DNA of 64,000 nt, from the NCBI GenBank assembly GCA_030710605.1, contig CP092870.1, positions 20,312,684-20,376,683 of the forward strand, given 5' to 3'. The DNA comes from Cordylochernes scorpioides (taxonomy: Eukaryota > Arthropoda > Arachnida > Pseudoscorpiones > Chernetidae). The notes beneath the pieces were generated by a model. It did no database searches, was not told the DNA's origin, and saw only the letters and a list, made by a program, of their open reading frames with translations. A program made the translations under genes and the position numbers. Below are positions 11,854 through 22,016 of this stretch, in pieces (within the stretch, counting starts at the first letter, position 1; every line of letters begins with the position of its first letter).

Positions 11854-12234
11854 TTTCAGTGAACAAAGAGGTCAGTAAATTTTATTAGAAAAAAAAATAT
11901 ATTCCATGTAATGTAATAGAAACAAAATAAACCTCATCCTACCTGATATACATTACTTCTGAGGATTAAAGATTTTGATTTGTGTTGAGAATTTTGCATG
12001 CATTTCTCTATTTCTTTTCTTATCTTGCAAAGCTAATGGATTGTTTAGGTTGCTTATTTTTGACTCGCCAATTTGTTTAGTGATAAAGTGGTATAGCGTT
12101 CTTTTTCAGAGCATCACTCTACAAAAAAATTACCTGACCTTTCCTAATATTCAGATAGATTTATTATATCAACATACTAGACTACAAACATTCCCTCGAG
12201 TAAAACCCGGGCGGAGCCGGGTACACCCGCTAGT

Positions 12235-14194
12235 AAAATATACAATTAGGTTTGAAATATATCATAGAAAATCAAAAACCAGTCCGAAATTTAATTTTGT
12301 TTAACTTGGAATCAAGAGAAACATCAGAGTGATGATCTGAAATAATCGTCACCTTTTCTCTCCTAAATCGAAGAGAGCTATAAAAAATTTGAGCAGAAGG
12401 CTCCAAGAAAACTTTGTTAAAACTCTTAATAGGTTTAGTATACCAACATCAAAACCAATCCGGTTTTTGCAGTTCCGCCTAGACTTGGACCTACCAAGCA
12501 TACTGAACGTCAATGTCAACTCTGGAATTATTTGTATGCGTGTTGTGTGTGATTACCTAGATATATTTTATCCATGAATATCACATCATAAGACTGCTAC
12601 TCATTTTAAAACCGCCATTTTAACAATGAAGCTCAGCAAAGCAAACAACACAAAATATGATTTTTCTTTAAAATTAGACTCATAATAGATATATAAATAG
12701 AAACTTGTAACTGCTGATAAATTGAAGTTCCAATATTTATTTTAATTTGGGTATTATTACGGATTAAAGTGCATCGATGACGAAATTTATTTTCCAACAA
12801 TAATTAAATAACCCAACTTATTGAAGAGCATTTGTAATCAACTAAGCCCATTGATTCTATAACTTGAAAGAAGCTAGTGAATACCCTTTTTTTTTAACTA
12901 TTCATAACAACGGAACTAATTCGAAAGAAAAAAATTGGCGCTTCAGACAAGAAAATACTACAGGACATTTTACCGGAGTTTTCAGTAGAAAGCTAGCCCT
13001 CATCTTCAACATTAGCAAAGCATTCAACAAATTCTGGCACAAAGCGATTATACGTGAGAAACGAGCGCAGATATCCCAAGACTCCAACCAACTGAATAAG
13101 AAATTTTGCCGAGAGAGAGAAAGATAAAATTTAGATTGAATATTGATTATTTTTTATTTTTAATCTAATATATATATATATATATATATAAGGGAGAGAA
13201 GGAGTCCAAAATATTTCCGTACTTTGCTTGTAAAACTTCAATATCTACTTTGTTAAAATACCACTTCGTTTCCAAACTCGCATTCAAATCTTACTTACGA
13301 TGCAGAAACAATGATCTAGTTAAAGAGAATCGCATAAATATATTTTTAAATCTGCATAATGTAGTAGAAGCATATAAATAATAAGTTAATAAATACTCGA
13401 TTTTCATGATGAGATGAAGAAGAATCTGGCCATCCTTTTCAAGAAAATTAATGGGAAGAATTTCAACATCCTTCTCTGTTTAACGTATAACAGGATTCAA
13501 TCAAACCATCTCAACCTATGGAACATCAATGTAAAATACCTGGGATAATACCTGACCTGTCACTTTCAAATATCACATTAAAAGACAAACCAATAATTAA
13601 AACCTAGCTCGAAAAAATTCGGGAAATATATTAATAGTAAAGGTTCAATGAGGCCGAGAAACAAATTCAAACCTACCAAACCAAGTTTCAACTGATATTT
13701 TTTTAATTCAAAAATTTTCTAAATTATTTCCTTTGCAACACAATCATAAAAATAAGATGATTCGAGAAGACACCAAAATTCAACCTATTGTGCACTTGTA
13801 CGATTTTACGGTTCTAATTTAAAACAAAACACCAACCCCTAAAAATGTCATGAATAATTGAACTCCTTTCACAAAATAAAAATTCAAAGATGATGAATAG
13901 CATCAATCAAGATCGTTGGTATATAAATATAGGAATAAAATAATCTTAAAAAAGGACAGTAAGCTGGCGCCTAGGTTTCCTACTTTGCAGAAATAACATT
14001 CTCATAACCCCCTGCAGCCAAGAGAATCAGGTATTTCAAATTCTATATTCATAAGGCATCTCGATATATATATATATATTAGATAATAAAAGGCATATAT
14101 TGGATTTAGTAAAATATTTATTTTGCCAATATTTCGGCTGGCCGAACGCCAACCTTTAAGTATGGATTGCTCTATTTTCAAAATATATATATAT
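12235..14194. other. AT-rich intergenic region
   Basis: No gene is recognised. A short (TA)n run lies near 13167-13190. A copy of the AAAGGCATATATTGGAT dispersed repeat starts near 14089 and includes CCAATATTTCGGCTGGCC. Open frames here are short and A/T-driven. Confidence 0.5.
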
Positions 14195-14985
14195 GATAAT
14201 TTAAACCAATAACCCTATATTATGTAATACGTATAACAAGCTTGTCATGTTGTATATAGAACTAATTATAAACTACAACTAATTATACGCATAATTGACA
14301 TGTCTCCTTGCATCACCAAATGTAATGTACTGAGGATGAATAAATAAAAAACTATATAATAGATTAAAAGCTGAGTTAAGAGCCAGAGAGAGATTTACAA
14401 AGTAACTTCTAAAGATAGATTGTTAGCCGCCAGCCTGGCGCCATTCTCGAGTAACAGAGACACGTGTGACACGTGTATGACCCAATTCTCTTAGTCAGAG
14501 CGGTCGTATAAAAAGGCCGCGTAGCAACAGTCAGTTCTAGTTCAGTTCCCCATCAGCGTCACCCCTTGCCGGTTGTCTCCAGGGACCAACTCATCGACCA
14601 TGTAAAACAGTAAGAAACCTTCTCGATCTCCATCTTAGCTTTTGGCTCGCTTTTTATCTATTCAAGGAACTTTCTTTCAACTGTGTCTCTTCGTTTTGTG
14701 TGTGTGGACATTCCCCAGTTTTCCACTCTGCCTCGACCACGACTGCCTGTACTTTGTGAGAACTGTTAAAGGTCCTACAAGGTGCAGAGAGGCACTGGAA
14801 AACTCTCCACCCCTGACTGTCCCTCGCGGTTACTACAGGTTTGACCCTCGGTTGCCACAACTTATAGCGAGAGTCGACGAGGTTCTACAACAGGCCAACC
14901 AGAACCTCAACGCATTATTACAGCTAGTCGACAGGATCCCTAATCACAGACAGGATCCCAACACAATATTACATATATTAATATA
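14195..14985 (+). repeat. Left arm of a large inverted repeat, LTR-like, unclassified
   Basis: This stretch, starting AACCAATAACCCTATATTATG, matches 19920-20640 in inverted orientation. Identity is high by eye (estimated around 85%) over 14640-14880 and lower elsewhere. It contains a TATA box (TATAAAAAGG near 14508), CAGTCAGTTC about 30 bp later resembling an arthropod initiator, and a C/T-rich downstream part. That order resembles U3-R-U5 of an LTR, but no matching internal retrotransposon domain is present. An open frame at 14642-14986 begins with TTG, not ATG, and I do not regard it as a gene. Confidence 0.6.
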
Positions 14986-15557
14986 ATAATTATATATTTA
15001 TAAATATATATGTGTTATTTTCTAAAGGATTTATTATAAGAGTTAAATTATATTAGATAAAGTCGCCATTAATTATCAAGAGCCATAGAGAGGGCATTTC
15101 TGTTGACCTGCCATATTTTCTAGTTACTCCAATGTTATTTTCACTCATCTATATTTTTGTATGCTTGATTACACAAATGGTATTGCCTTTTAGCGGGGTT
15201 ACCTTTTTTTCTTGAAGATGATTATTTCAATTTTTTCTCTCAGAATTATTTTCCCCCTTAAAAGTGATTTTATAAAAAAGAAATAGCCCTAGTTTTGTAA
15301 ATATTTTCATAATTTGAGTGTGAAACAAATTTTAATTCGGGTTTAAATTATGACTGTATTTTAACTTTGAATCAGCTATACCCCTGTATTACGTATAACT
15401 TAATTATTTGAAAGAATTTTTTCTCGAAATTGCCAGAAATGATAAATTGAATAAAATATCACTCTGAATGTTAAGATTTTAAAATCTTAAGAAGGATTTT
15501 TTTTGTTTTCCTTTATATATATATGACGTAAACGGGGGGGGGGGGGGAAGTTTTATT
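14986..15557. other. AT-rich spacer before Copia, with a G14 run
   Basis: There is no coding sequence. A run of 14 G at 15534-15547 sits 15 bp before the Copia left LTR. This spacer and 19677-19919 were contiguous before the Copia insertion and form the centre of the inverted-repeat pair. Confidence 0.6.
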
Positions 15558-15562
15558 GTCCA
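15558..15562. repeat. Copia target-site duplication, left copy
   Basis: GTCCA immediately before the left LTR is repeated exactly at 19672-19676 after the right LTR. This is the 5-bp duplication made by Copia integrase. Confidence 0.95.
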
Positions 15563-15765
15563 TGTTGGAATAAGCGATCCAAAGATTGGCGTGGAGCCAA
15601 TGGCGTGGGGGATCCACCAATCAACGGCTGTGGCGGCGCTGCGGTCGACGTCAACACATATCTATCCACTTGCCTTTAAAATGTTGTTACTTTAACATCT
15701 TGTTTTAAGTTACTTTGTTTAATAAATAATCCTTTTATTCCTTGATTCAATCTCAAACTTCAACA
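15563..15765 (+). repeat. Copia left LTR
   Basis: The 203-bp LTR begins TG and ends CA. It contains an AATAAA-like polyadenylation region near 15720. It shows no difference from the right LTR. Confidence 0.95.
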
Positions 15766-15796
15766 GGTTATGGTTCCAGCACGCTTCCACTGCGCC
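15766..15796 (+). other. Primer-binding site for initiator tRNA-Met (internal half)
   Basis: The 31 bases directly after the left LTR are complementary to the inner 5'-half region of eukaryotic initiator tRNA-Met, from the D arm through the anticodon loop. As far as I can recall the tRNA, mismatches fall only around GGTTCC against GGGCCC. Copia-type elements are known to prime from the fragment of this tRNA left after cleavage in the anticodon loop, rather than from its 3' CCA end. Confidence 0.8.
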
Positions 15797-15912
15797 TAAA
15801 AGGATTTACCGCCAGCAGTGAGTAAGCCTTTGTTTTGCTCGAAGTTTAGGCGTCAACCGCCAACCATAACCCTAGTTTCTTTTTGTCGTTGGCCGATTCC
15901 AAGACAAAGAAG

Positions 15913-18900
15913 ATGAGCGAAGATTGTCTTTCAAGGATTAAAGTTTTTAATGGTGAAAACTTTTCACTATGGAAATTCCAATTCAGGCTTCTTATGGAAC
16001 AACAAAAATTACTAGAATTATTGGAAGGCTTAGAAATAAAGCCGAATGTTGTTTCCTCCGACAGTAACTCTGAAAGTTCACTACAGAATTGGAAATCAAA
16101 GGACGTTAAGGCAAGGATGTTATTATCACAGGCAATCGAATTAAAGTTTCTTCAGCCCCTGATGAACTGTACTTCCGCTTCACAAATGTGGCAGAAATTA
16201 CTTGCTATTCATGAACAAAAATCCGAATTTACTATTGGCCTACTTTGGCAACAATTCTTCGATGCACGATTGACATCGGAAACAATAAGTGATTACATAG
16301 CAAAAATTGAAAATATTTCTGCACAAATTTCACAAATGGGCGGAACCATAACGGAAGATCAAAAGGTAGCAAAAATTTTAAATACTTTGCCTTCGAGTAT
16401 GCGCTACTTTGTTGCAGCGTGGGAATCGTTAGATCCGAAAGCTCAAACTCTTAACAATTTAACTGCAAGACTTTTGATTGAAGAAACAAGGAATCAACAA
16501 AGCGGTTCTTCTAAACAAGATGAGGCCTTATTACACAGGCAAGCACGAACGAAGCCTAAAGATACACAACGTTCTTTTCAAGATGCCAAGAAGAACACTA
16601 AATGCCACTATTGTCATAAAATTGGACATTGGAGCCGCGAATGTAGAAAAAGATTAGCTAATGAGAAAAATAAATCCAAAAATCTTCATGATTCAAAAGG
16701 AAGTTCAAGTGATTATGGACTTATTTTGTGCGATAATCAAGTAGAGCCCAATGATACTTGGTATGCTGACAGCGGTGCAAGCTGCAGCATGACATTTCGA
16801 CGAGAGTGGTTCAAGACCTACACGCCGTTCAGCAGTGATCATCCAATCTACTTGGGAGACAACTCGACACTACTTGCAGAAGGCATGGGAGACATCGAGA
16901 TTCAAGCCTACGTCGACGGTGGATGGTACAATACGTACATAAGAAATGTGCTCTACTCGCCGCAACTAAAGAAAAATTTGTATAGCCTTTCTACGTCCAC
17001 AAGAAGAGGATTCAACGTCATTATCAAACATGACAAGCTACAGATCTTCATGGATAATGACCTAAAAGCCGTAGGAGTGCGTCATGACGACCTCTACAGG
17101 ATGCTCTTCAAGGTTACGTCATCATCACAAGGCTACATCACCAGCGAGAACAAGCTTCAGTTGTGGCACGAGAGACTTGCGCATCTTCCAGTTGCTACAC
17201 TTCGAGAGATGGCGACCAAAGGATTGGTGAATGGTCTGCAGCCTCAAGATTTAGAGGGAGAATTTTTCTTCTGTGAAGGATGCCAACTTGGAAAAGCCCA
17301 TAGAAAGTCGTGCTATCCCTCAGATGGCAAAAACTACCAGCTAGGTGAGTTTATTTATGCTGATATTTGTGGCCCAATGCAGACTCAATCATTAAGTAAA
17401 TCTCTGTATTTCTGCTTATTTAAAGATTACTTTAGTGGTTATCGCCATATTTATTTTATTAAAAACAAATCAGATGTGCTAGATATATTCAAAGAATATG
17501 CTACTCTAATCTATACTCAAACTGGAAATAAGATAAAAGTTCTTAGGACTGATAATGCGCTAGAATTCAAAAGCGATAATTTTGCAGATTTATGTAAAAG
17601 ATTTGGGATAATTCACGAGTTCACTGCACCTTATGTGCACGAACAGATAGGACGTATAGAAAGAGACAATCGTACGATTGTGGAAGCAGCCAGGTCCATG
17701 CTAAATTCACGAAATCTTCCAGGATTTTTTTGGGCTGAGGCATGTAACACAGCCACTAATATTCTAAATAGAAGTGCGACTAAGCAAACCCCTGGAACGA
17801 CACCTTATGAACTTTTCTTTGGCACAAAGCCTAATGTAGCTAACTATAAAATATTTGGCTGTAATGCTTATATGCATATTCCCAAAGAAAACCGTAAAAA
17901 GTGGGATAATAAATCGATAAAACTTATGTTTTTAGGTTATGAGAATACAAGCAAAAATTTTAGATTATGGGATTGGAAAACTAGAAAAATAAGAATTTCT
18001 AAAGATGTCACATTCGATGAGAAAGCTACTGCACATTCAGATAGAGAATCTACCAAACCGAAGGAAATATTTTTTCAGATTGGCGGTGGTCCGGATGAAT
18101 CACCAGTTGCGACACCAAACATTCCAGTGCAGGAAATGCCGCCAGTATCCGATATCAGTTCGCATCCCATGATAACTCGCTCTAAGGTTTCGAATAGCAA
18201 ATGTAACTTTGCGCTGCTCGCTGATGAACCCAGTAGCTATGTGGATGCAATGGCGAGTTCAGATTCAGAGAGATGGAAATTAGCCATGGATGAAGAGATT
18301 GATGCATTAAATAAAAATAAAACATGGACTTTAGAACGTTTGGCAGATGGTCATAAACCTATCGGTTGTAAATGGGTTTATAAAATTAAAACGGAGTCCG
18401 ATGGTACAATTCAACGGTTCAAAGCCAGATTAGTTGCAAAAGGCTATTCTCAAATCAAAAATGTTGACTATTTCGATACGTTTAGCCCAGTAGTCAGGTA
18501 TGATTCGTTACGCATTCTTTTATCACACGCTGCTTCTGAAAGGATGTTTCTTAAGCAATTCGATGTAAAGACAGCTTTTCTCAATGTCGAATTAGAGGAA
18601 CTTGTTTATCTTGAACAACCAGAAGGCTACAAGAGAGATGATAATAGCTGCTATAGATTACATAAAAGTCTGTATGGTCTTAAACAATCTTCTAGAAATT
18701 GGAATAAGAAATTTACCAATTTTTTGAATAGCCATAATTTCAAAACATCAGACGCCGACCCGTGCATTTTCATTGGAACACACAATGATTCAAATGTTAT
18801 CTTAGCTCTCTATGTTGATGATGGAATTATTCTATCTAAAGATAAAGAGGCAATAGCTATTATAATGGATGAGTTAGAACACGCATTTGAAATTACATCT

Positions 18901-19479
18901 GGAAGTGTTAACTTTTTTGTTGGGCTACAAATAGAGCAGTCAGAAGATAGGGCAAGTATTTTCATTCACCAGTCATCATATATTGACAAAATTTTGAGTA
19001 AATTTAATATGGCTAACTGTATTCCTGCTTCGGTGCCTATGGATCCTTCTGTCATCTTAACAAAGCAGGACTGTCCTACTCCAGAACAAAAGGAAAAGAT
19101 GCCTAAATTCCCTTTTCGAGAAGCTGTTGGATCCCTTATGTTTGCATCATGTGTTTCACGTCCAGATATCACTTATGCAGTTTCACAAGTGAGTAAATTC
19201 CTAGAATATCCAGGACCTGCACATTGTACAACAGTGAAGAATATTTTCCATTATCTGAAAGGCACTCCACACATGGGAATTCTCTTCACTGGACAAGACC
19301 AACTTGATGTTCGCTACCACTTCATTAGATCCAAACATGAAGAAGGTGAACTTAAAGTGCATCATGTTTGCAGCTCAGAACAGCTAGCTGATATAATGAC
19401 TAAACCTCTTCCACGAAACAAATTCCACTACTTAAGAGGTCTACTGAACATTTTGGATCGAGAGGGAGTGTTGGAATAA
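15913..19479 (+). CDS. Copia Gag-Pol polyprotein, in-frame RNase H deletion
   Basis: I start at the first ATG (15913), giving 1188 residues; upstream in-frame codons lack ATG. Domains in order: Gag; zinc knuckle CHYCHKIGHWSREC near residue 230; aspartic protease with DSGA near 284; integrase zinc region from LWHERLAHL near 416; integrase core with Asp in ADICGP (483), Asp in RTDNALEF (545) and Glu in GRIERDNRT (near 582); reverse transcriptase from about 787 with YVDDG at 966. After LKGTPHMGILFTG the protein jumps to LDVRYHFIR near 1130, the far side of RNase H. About 130-150 residues with its catalytic Asp/Glu positions are absent without breaking the frame. The stop lies 11 bases inside the right LTR. 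All other key residues look intact. Confidence 0.95.
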   Translation: MSEDCLSRIKVFNGENFSLWKFQFRLLMEQQKLLELLEGLEIKPNVVSSDSNSESSLQNWKSKDVKARMLLSQAIELKFLQPLMNCTSASQMWQKLLAIHEQKSEFTIGLLWQQFFDARLTSETISDYIAKIENISAQISQMGGTITEDQKVAKILNTLPSSMRYFVAAWESLDPKAQTLNNLTARLLIEETRNQQSGSSKQDEALLHRQARTKPKDTQRSFQDAKKNTKCHYCHKIGHWSRECRKRLANEKNKSKNLHDSKGSSSDYGLILCDNQVEPNDTWYADSGASCSMTFRREWFKTYTPFSSDHPIYLGDNSTLLAEGMGDIEIQAYVDGGWYNTYIRNVLYSPQLKKNLYSLSTSTRRGFNVIIKHDKLQIFMDNDLKAVGVRHDDLYRMLFKVTSSSQGYITSENKLQLWHERLAHLPVATLREMATKGLVNGLQPQDLEGEFFFCEGCQLGKAHRKSCYPSDGKNYQLGEFIYADICGPMQTQSLSKSLYFCLFKDYFSGYRHIYFIKNKSDVLDIFKEYATLIYTQTGNKIKVLRTDNALEFKSDNFADLCKRFGIIHEFTAPYVHEQIGRIERDNRTIVEAARSMLNSRNLPGFFWAEACNTATNILNRSATKQTPGTTPYELFFGTKPNVANYKIFGCNAYMHIPKENRKKWDNKSIKLMFLGYENTSKNFRLWDWKTRKIRISKDVTFDEKATAHSDRESTKPKEIFFQIGGGPDESPVATPNIPVQEMPPVSDISSHPMITRSKVSNSKCNFALLADEPSSYVDAMASSDSERWKLAMDEEIDALNKNKTWTLERLADGHKPIGCKWVYKIKTESDGTIQRFKARLVAKGYSQIKNVDYFDTFSPVVRYDSLRILLSHAASERMFLKQFDVKTAFLNVELEELVYLEQPEGYKRDDNSCYRLHKSLYGLKQSSRNWNKKFTNFLNSHNFKTSDADPCIFIGTHNDSNVILALYVDDGIILSKDKEAIAIIMDELEHAFEITSGSVNFFVGLQIEQSEDRASIFIHQSSYIDKILSKFNMANCIPASVPMDPSVILTKQDCPTPEQKEKMPKFPFREAVGSLMFASCVSRPDITYAVSQVSKFLEYPGPAHCTTVKNIFHYLKGTPHMGILFTGQDQLDVRYHFIRSKHEEGELKVHHVCSSEQLADIMTKPLPRNKFHYLRGLLNILDREGVLE
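19455..19468 (+). other. Copia polypurine tract
   Basis: GAGAGGGAG sits immediately before the right LTR and would prime plus-strand DNA synthesis. It lies inside the coding frame, near its end. Confidence 0.7.
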
Positions 19480-19671
19480 GCGATCCAAAGATTGGCGTGG
19501 AGCCAATGGCGTGGGGGATCCACCAATCAACGGCTGTGGCGGCGCTGCGGTCGACGTCAACACATATCTATCCACTTGCCTTTAAAATGTTGTTACTTTA
19601 ACATCTTGTTTTAAGTTACTTTGTTTAATAAATAATCCTTTTATTCCTTGATTCAATCTCAAACTTCAACA
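19469..19671 (+). repeat. Copia right LTR
   Basis: 203 bp, identical to the left LTR as far as I can read. It is followed by GTCCA. Confidence 0.95.
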
Positions 19672-19919
19672 GTCCAGGAGGGCCACGACCTCGTAAAAGT
19701 TGGACTGGGTTTGCTAGGCCTTCTTTTCTATTCTCACCTAAGCCTGATTAGTTTTAACCTTAATTTTCTCCTGTTATTCTCCATTCCTTCTATCTGTACA
19801 GTTGCTATGATTTATTAGATTCTTACGCGGTACAGATTGATGTTAGTTGAGGCTTTCTATTTGCAGTAAATAAGAAGTTATATACAGTCACGTGGTGGAA
19901 CATGTGGTAGTAGATATAT

Positions 19920-20640
19920 GAACTATTTACAACAATTCCATGGTCTTAAATCATCACATATATGGTGTGCGATCCTGTCGACTCTCGCTATACTGTGTTA
20001 ACCGAGAGGAACAGTAAGGATGTGGAGAGTTTTCCAGTACCTTTCTTCACCTTGGAAGACCTTTAACAGTTCTCACAGAGTACAGGCAATCGTGGTCGAG
20101 GAAGAGTGGAAGACTTGGGAATGTCCACACAAAAAACGAAGAGACACAGTTGTACTCGGAAAGTTCCATTAACAGATAAAGTCAAGCTAGGAGCGAAAAG
20201 ATGGATATTTGAAAAAAGTTCTTACTGGTCTACATGGTAGATGGCGCGGACCTTGGGCACAACTGACGATGGCTCCCGCTGATGGTGAAATGACTGTTTA
20301 TATCTGGCCCTGTTGGAGGCTTATATATCTTTGCCGAGAGGAAGTATTGAGTTTTAGCGGATGCAACAAGGGCGTGGATCGGAAGAGATAATTGTACACT
20401 GGCAACGCCCTGACATCTTTAACATCTTTTAGACGTTGTTGAACTTCTATCTCAAACTCTTGCTTTAGCTCAACTCTTAATCTATTACAGAGTTTTATTT
20501 ATTTATCCTCAGTTTGTACAAAGTACATTACCTATGATGATGTAATGATACATGTCAATCATGCGTATAATTATTTACAGAAGTGTTTATTGTGCAACTT
20601 GAAAATCTTGTTATATTATATACAATATGAGGTTATTGGT
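19920..20640 (-). repeat. Right arm of the large inverted repeat, LTR-like
   Basis: Read on the minus strand it starts AAACCAATAACC at about 20642 and follows 14195-14985. Shared blocks include ATTATACGCAT-ATTGACATGT, a TATATAAG TATA-like box near 20320, CATGTA-ACCAGTAAGAA near 20230 and TGTGTCTCTTCGTTTT near 20140. The two arms diverge enough to be old, separate copies rather than a new palindrome. I found no protein domain. Confidence 0.6.
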
Positions 20641-20658
20641 TTAAATTTTATATATATA

Positions 20659-21968
20659 CACAGTAGGATCAAAAGGTTCCCGAACTTTTAAAAATAAAAT
20701 ATAAACAAATTTTGAAAAATGTGAAAACAATTTTACTGTTAAGAACAAAGCCTAAACTATAATTTAATTTAGCAACGCCAGTAAATGCGCAAGCGTAGTT
20801 TTCATTTTAGGCATATTTTTGTTGTAAGCTCGGGACGGTTTCTGCAATGTCATCATTTGAGCAAAGGGCAAATATTGATATTTTGTGTAAAATTAAAAAA
20901 GGTCTTTCACAGAGAAATTAGCATTAATGAATGAAGCTTATGAAGACGAAAATTTGTGACGAACGCAAGTTTATTTCTGGTATAAACGTTTTAAAAATGG
21001 CCGTAAGATCATCGCAGTAATTCAAGGTCAGGTCGGCCATTGACGTTATCAACGGATCGCAATATAGGATAGGTACGTGATTTAATTGCTGCTGATAGAA
21101 ATATTACTATTGATAATATTTCAGAAATACATGGAATTTTGTATGGTAGTTGCCAAAAAATTATTGGTGAACATTTAAACATGAAGAAATTTTGTGGTTA
21201 TTTTGTCCCACGAAATTTAACAGATCCACAAAGAGAAACCAGATTATCAATTTACAAAGATTTAATTGAAACTGCAAATAATGATTTTGATTTTTAAAAA
21301 ACAATAATAACTGGCGATGAAATATGGTGCTTTCTTTTTGACCCACAAACCGAAAAAACAATCATTCGAATGACACACACCAAGTTCTCCTAGGAAGAAG
21401 AAAGTTCGTCTTGACAAGTCCATGAAAAAGTAATGCTTGTAGTCTTTTTCGATTATCAAGGACTAGTCTATTATTAATTTATTAAAGAGGGGGTTACTCT
21501 CAATAAACAGATATGCAAAGAAATACTTGTGCGCCTTCATGATGCGATAAGAAGAAAAAGAAACCAACTCTTTAAATCAAAACTGCGGAAATTGCTACAT
21601 AATAATGCCCCTGCTCATAGAGCCATTATTGTTCATGACTATTTAGCCAAACCCTCTGTATCTGCCTTGCCGCATCCTCCCTACTCTCCTGATACCGCCC
21701 CATGTGATTTCTTCTTCTTTCCCAAACTTAAAATGACGTTAGAAGGGAGGCTATTTTCATCGTCATCACAAGTAATTGAAAATGCGACGGTGGAGCTAAA
21801 CTAGCTTAGAAAAATTGACTTTGACCTAGAATTACAACAACTCTTTTTACGCTGGAAAACATGTGTGGATAACCAAGGCTCCTATTTAGAAAAAATAGAT
21901 GCTTAAATTACTATACTGTGAATAAAGAAATAATTTTAAAAAAGTTCTAGAACTTTTTGATCCTGCCT

Positions 21969-21970
<2 letters not shown>
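20659..21970 (+). mobile_element. mariner-like element, 1312 bp
   Basis: The ends are imperfect inverted repeats of about 28 bp, CACAGTAGGATCAAAAGG and, in reverse complement, CAAGGCAGGATCAAAAAG. The element is flanked by TA (20657-20658, 21971-21972) and inserted into a (TA)n tract. The size is typical of mariner. The only gene is a broken transposase. Confidence 0.88.
20847..21906 (+). pseudogene. mariner transposase with many stops, catalytic Asp to Asn
   Basis: The frame from the ATG at 20847 (MSSFEQR) to the stop at 21904-21906 shows mariner landmarks: ITGDEIWCF with the first Asp, FFDYQGLV, LHNNAPAHRA, and YSPDTAPCDFF with the third Asp (DD34D type). The second catalytic Asp, normally in HDNAPAH, is Asn (AAT). 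Several in-frame stops and at least one frameshift in the N-terminal half break it. The longest open remnant is 21529-21804. It is an inactive relic. Confidence 0.9.

Positions 21971-22013
<43 letters not shown>
21971..22013. repeat. (TA)n microsatellite
   Basis: About 43 bp of TA repeats immediately right of the mariner; a shorter TA run lies on its left side. Confidence 0.9.

Positions 22014-22016
<3 letters not shown>

Larger units (their letters stand above)
9336..12234 (+). mobile_element. Helitron-like (Helentron-type) element, about 2.9 kb
   Basis: The left end (CTATATTAATAAAATG, then a conserved 190-bp block through TGTAAAACGAGATGGAGCAGG) also occurs, inverted, at the far end of the 0.43-kb element at 33081-33511. 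The right end carries the short palindrome ACCCGGGCGGAGCCGGGT followed by CTAGT, shared in GGCTTCGCCCGG form by three other elements in the window. Shared left and right ends around different interiors define an element family. The interior holds about 170-bp tandem repeats and a fragment resembling a Helitron N-terminal coding exon. These features fit Helitron-like rolling-circle transposons, which leave no target duplication. Class assignment is inference. Confidence 0.6.
15563..19671 (+). mobile_element. Ty1/Copia LTR retrotransposon, 4.1 kb, recent insertion
   Basis: Two 203-bp LTRs (15563-15765 and 19469-19671) appear identical base for base. They begin TGTTGGAATAAG, end CTTCAACA and are flanked by GTCCA duplications. 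Between them is one long open frame carrying gag and pol. LTRs are identical at insertion and diverge afterwards, so this insertion is young. Despite that, the frame lacks the RNase H core, so the copy may be unable to move by itself. Confidence 0.97.

Noticed and set aside
14642-14986. 114-codon frame in the left LTR-like arm
   Set aside because: It starts with TTG, is not kept open in the inverted copy at 19920-20640, and sits where an LTR leader would be.
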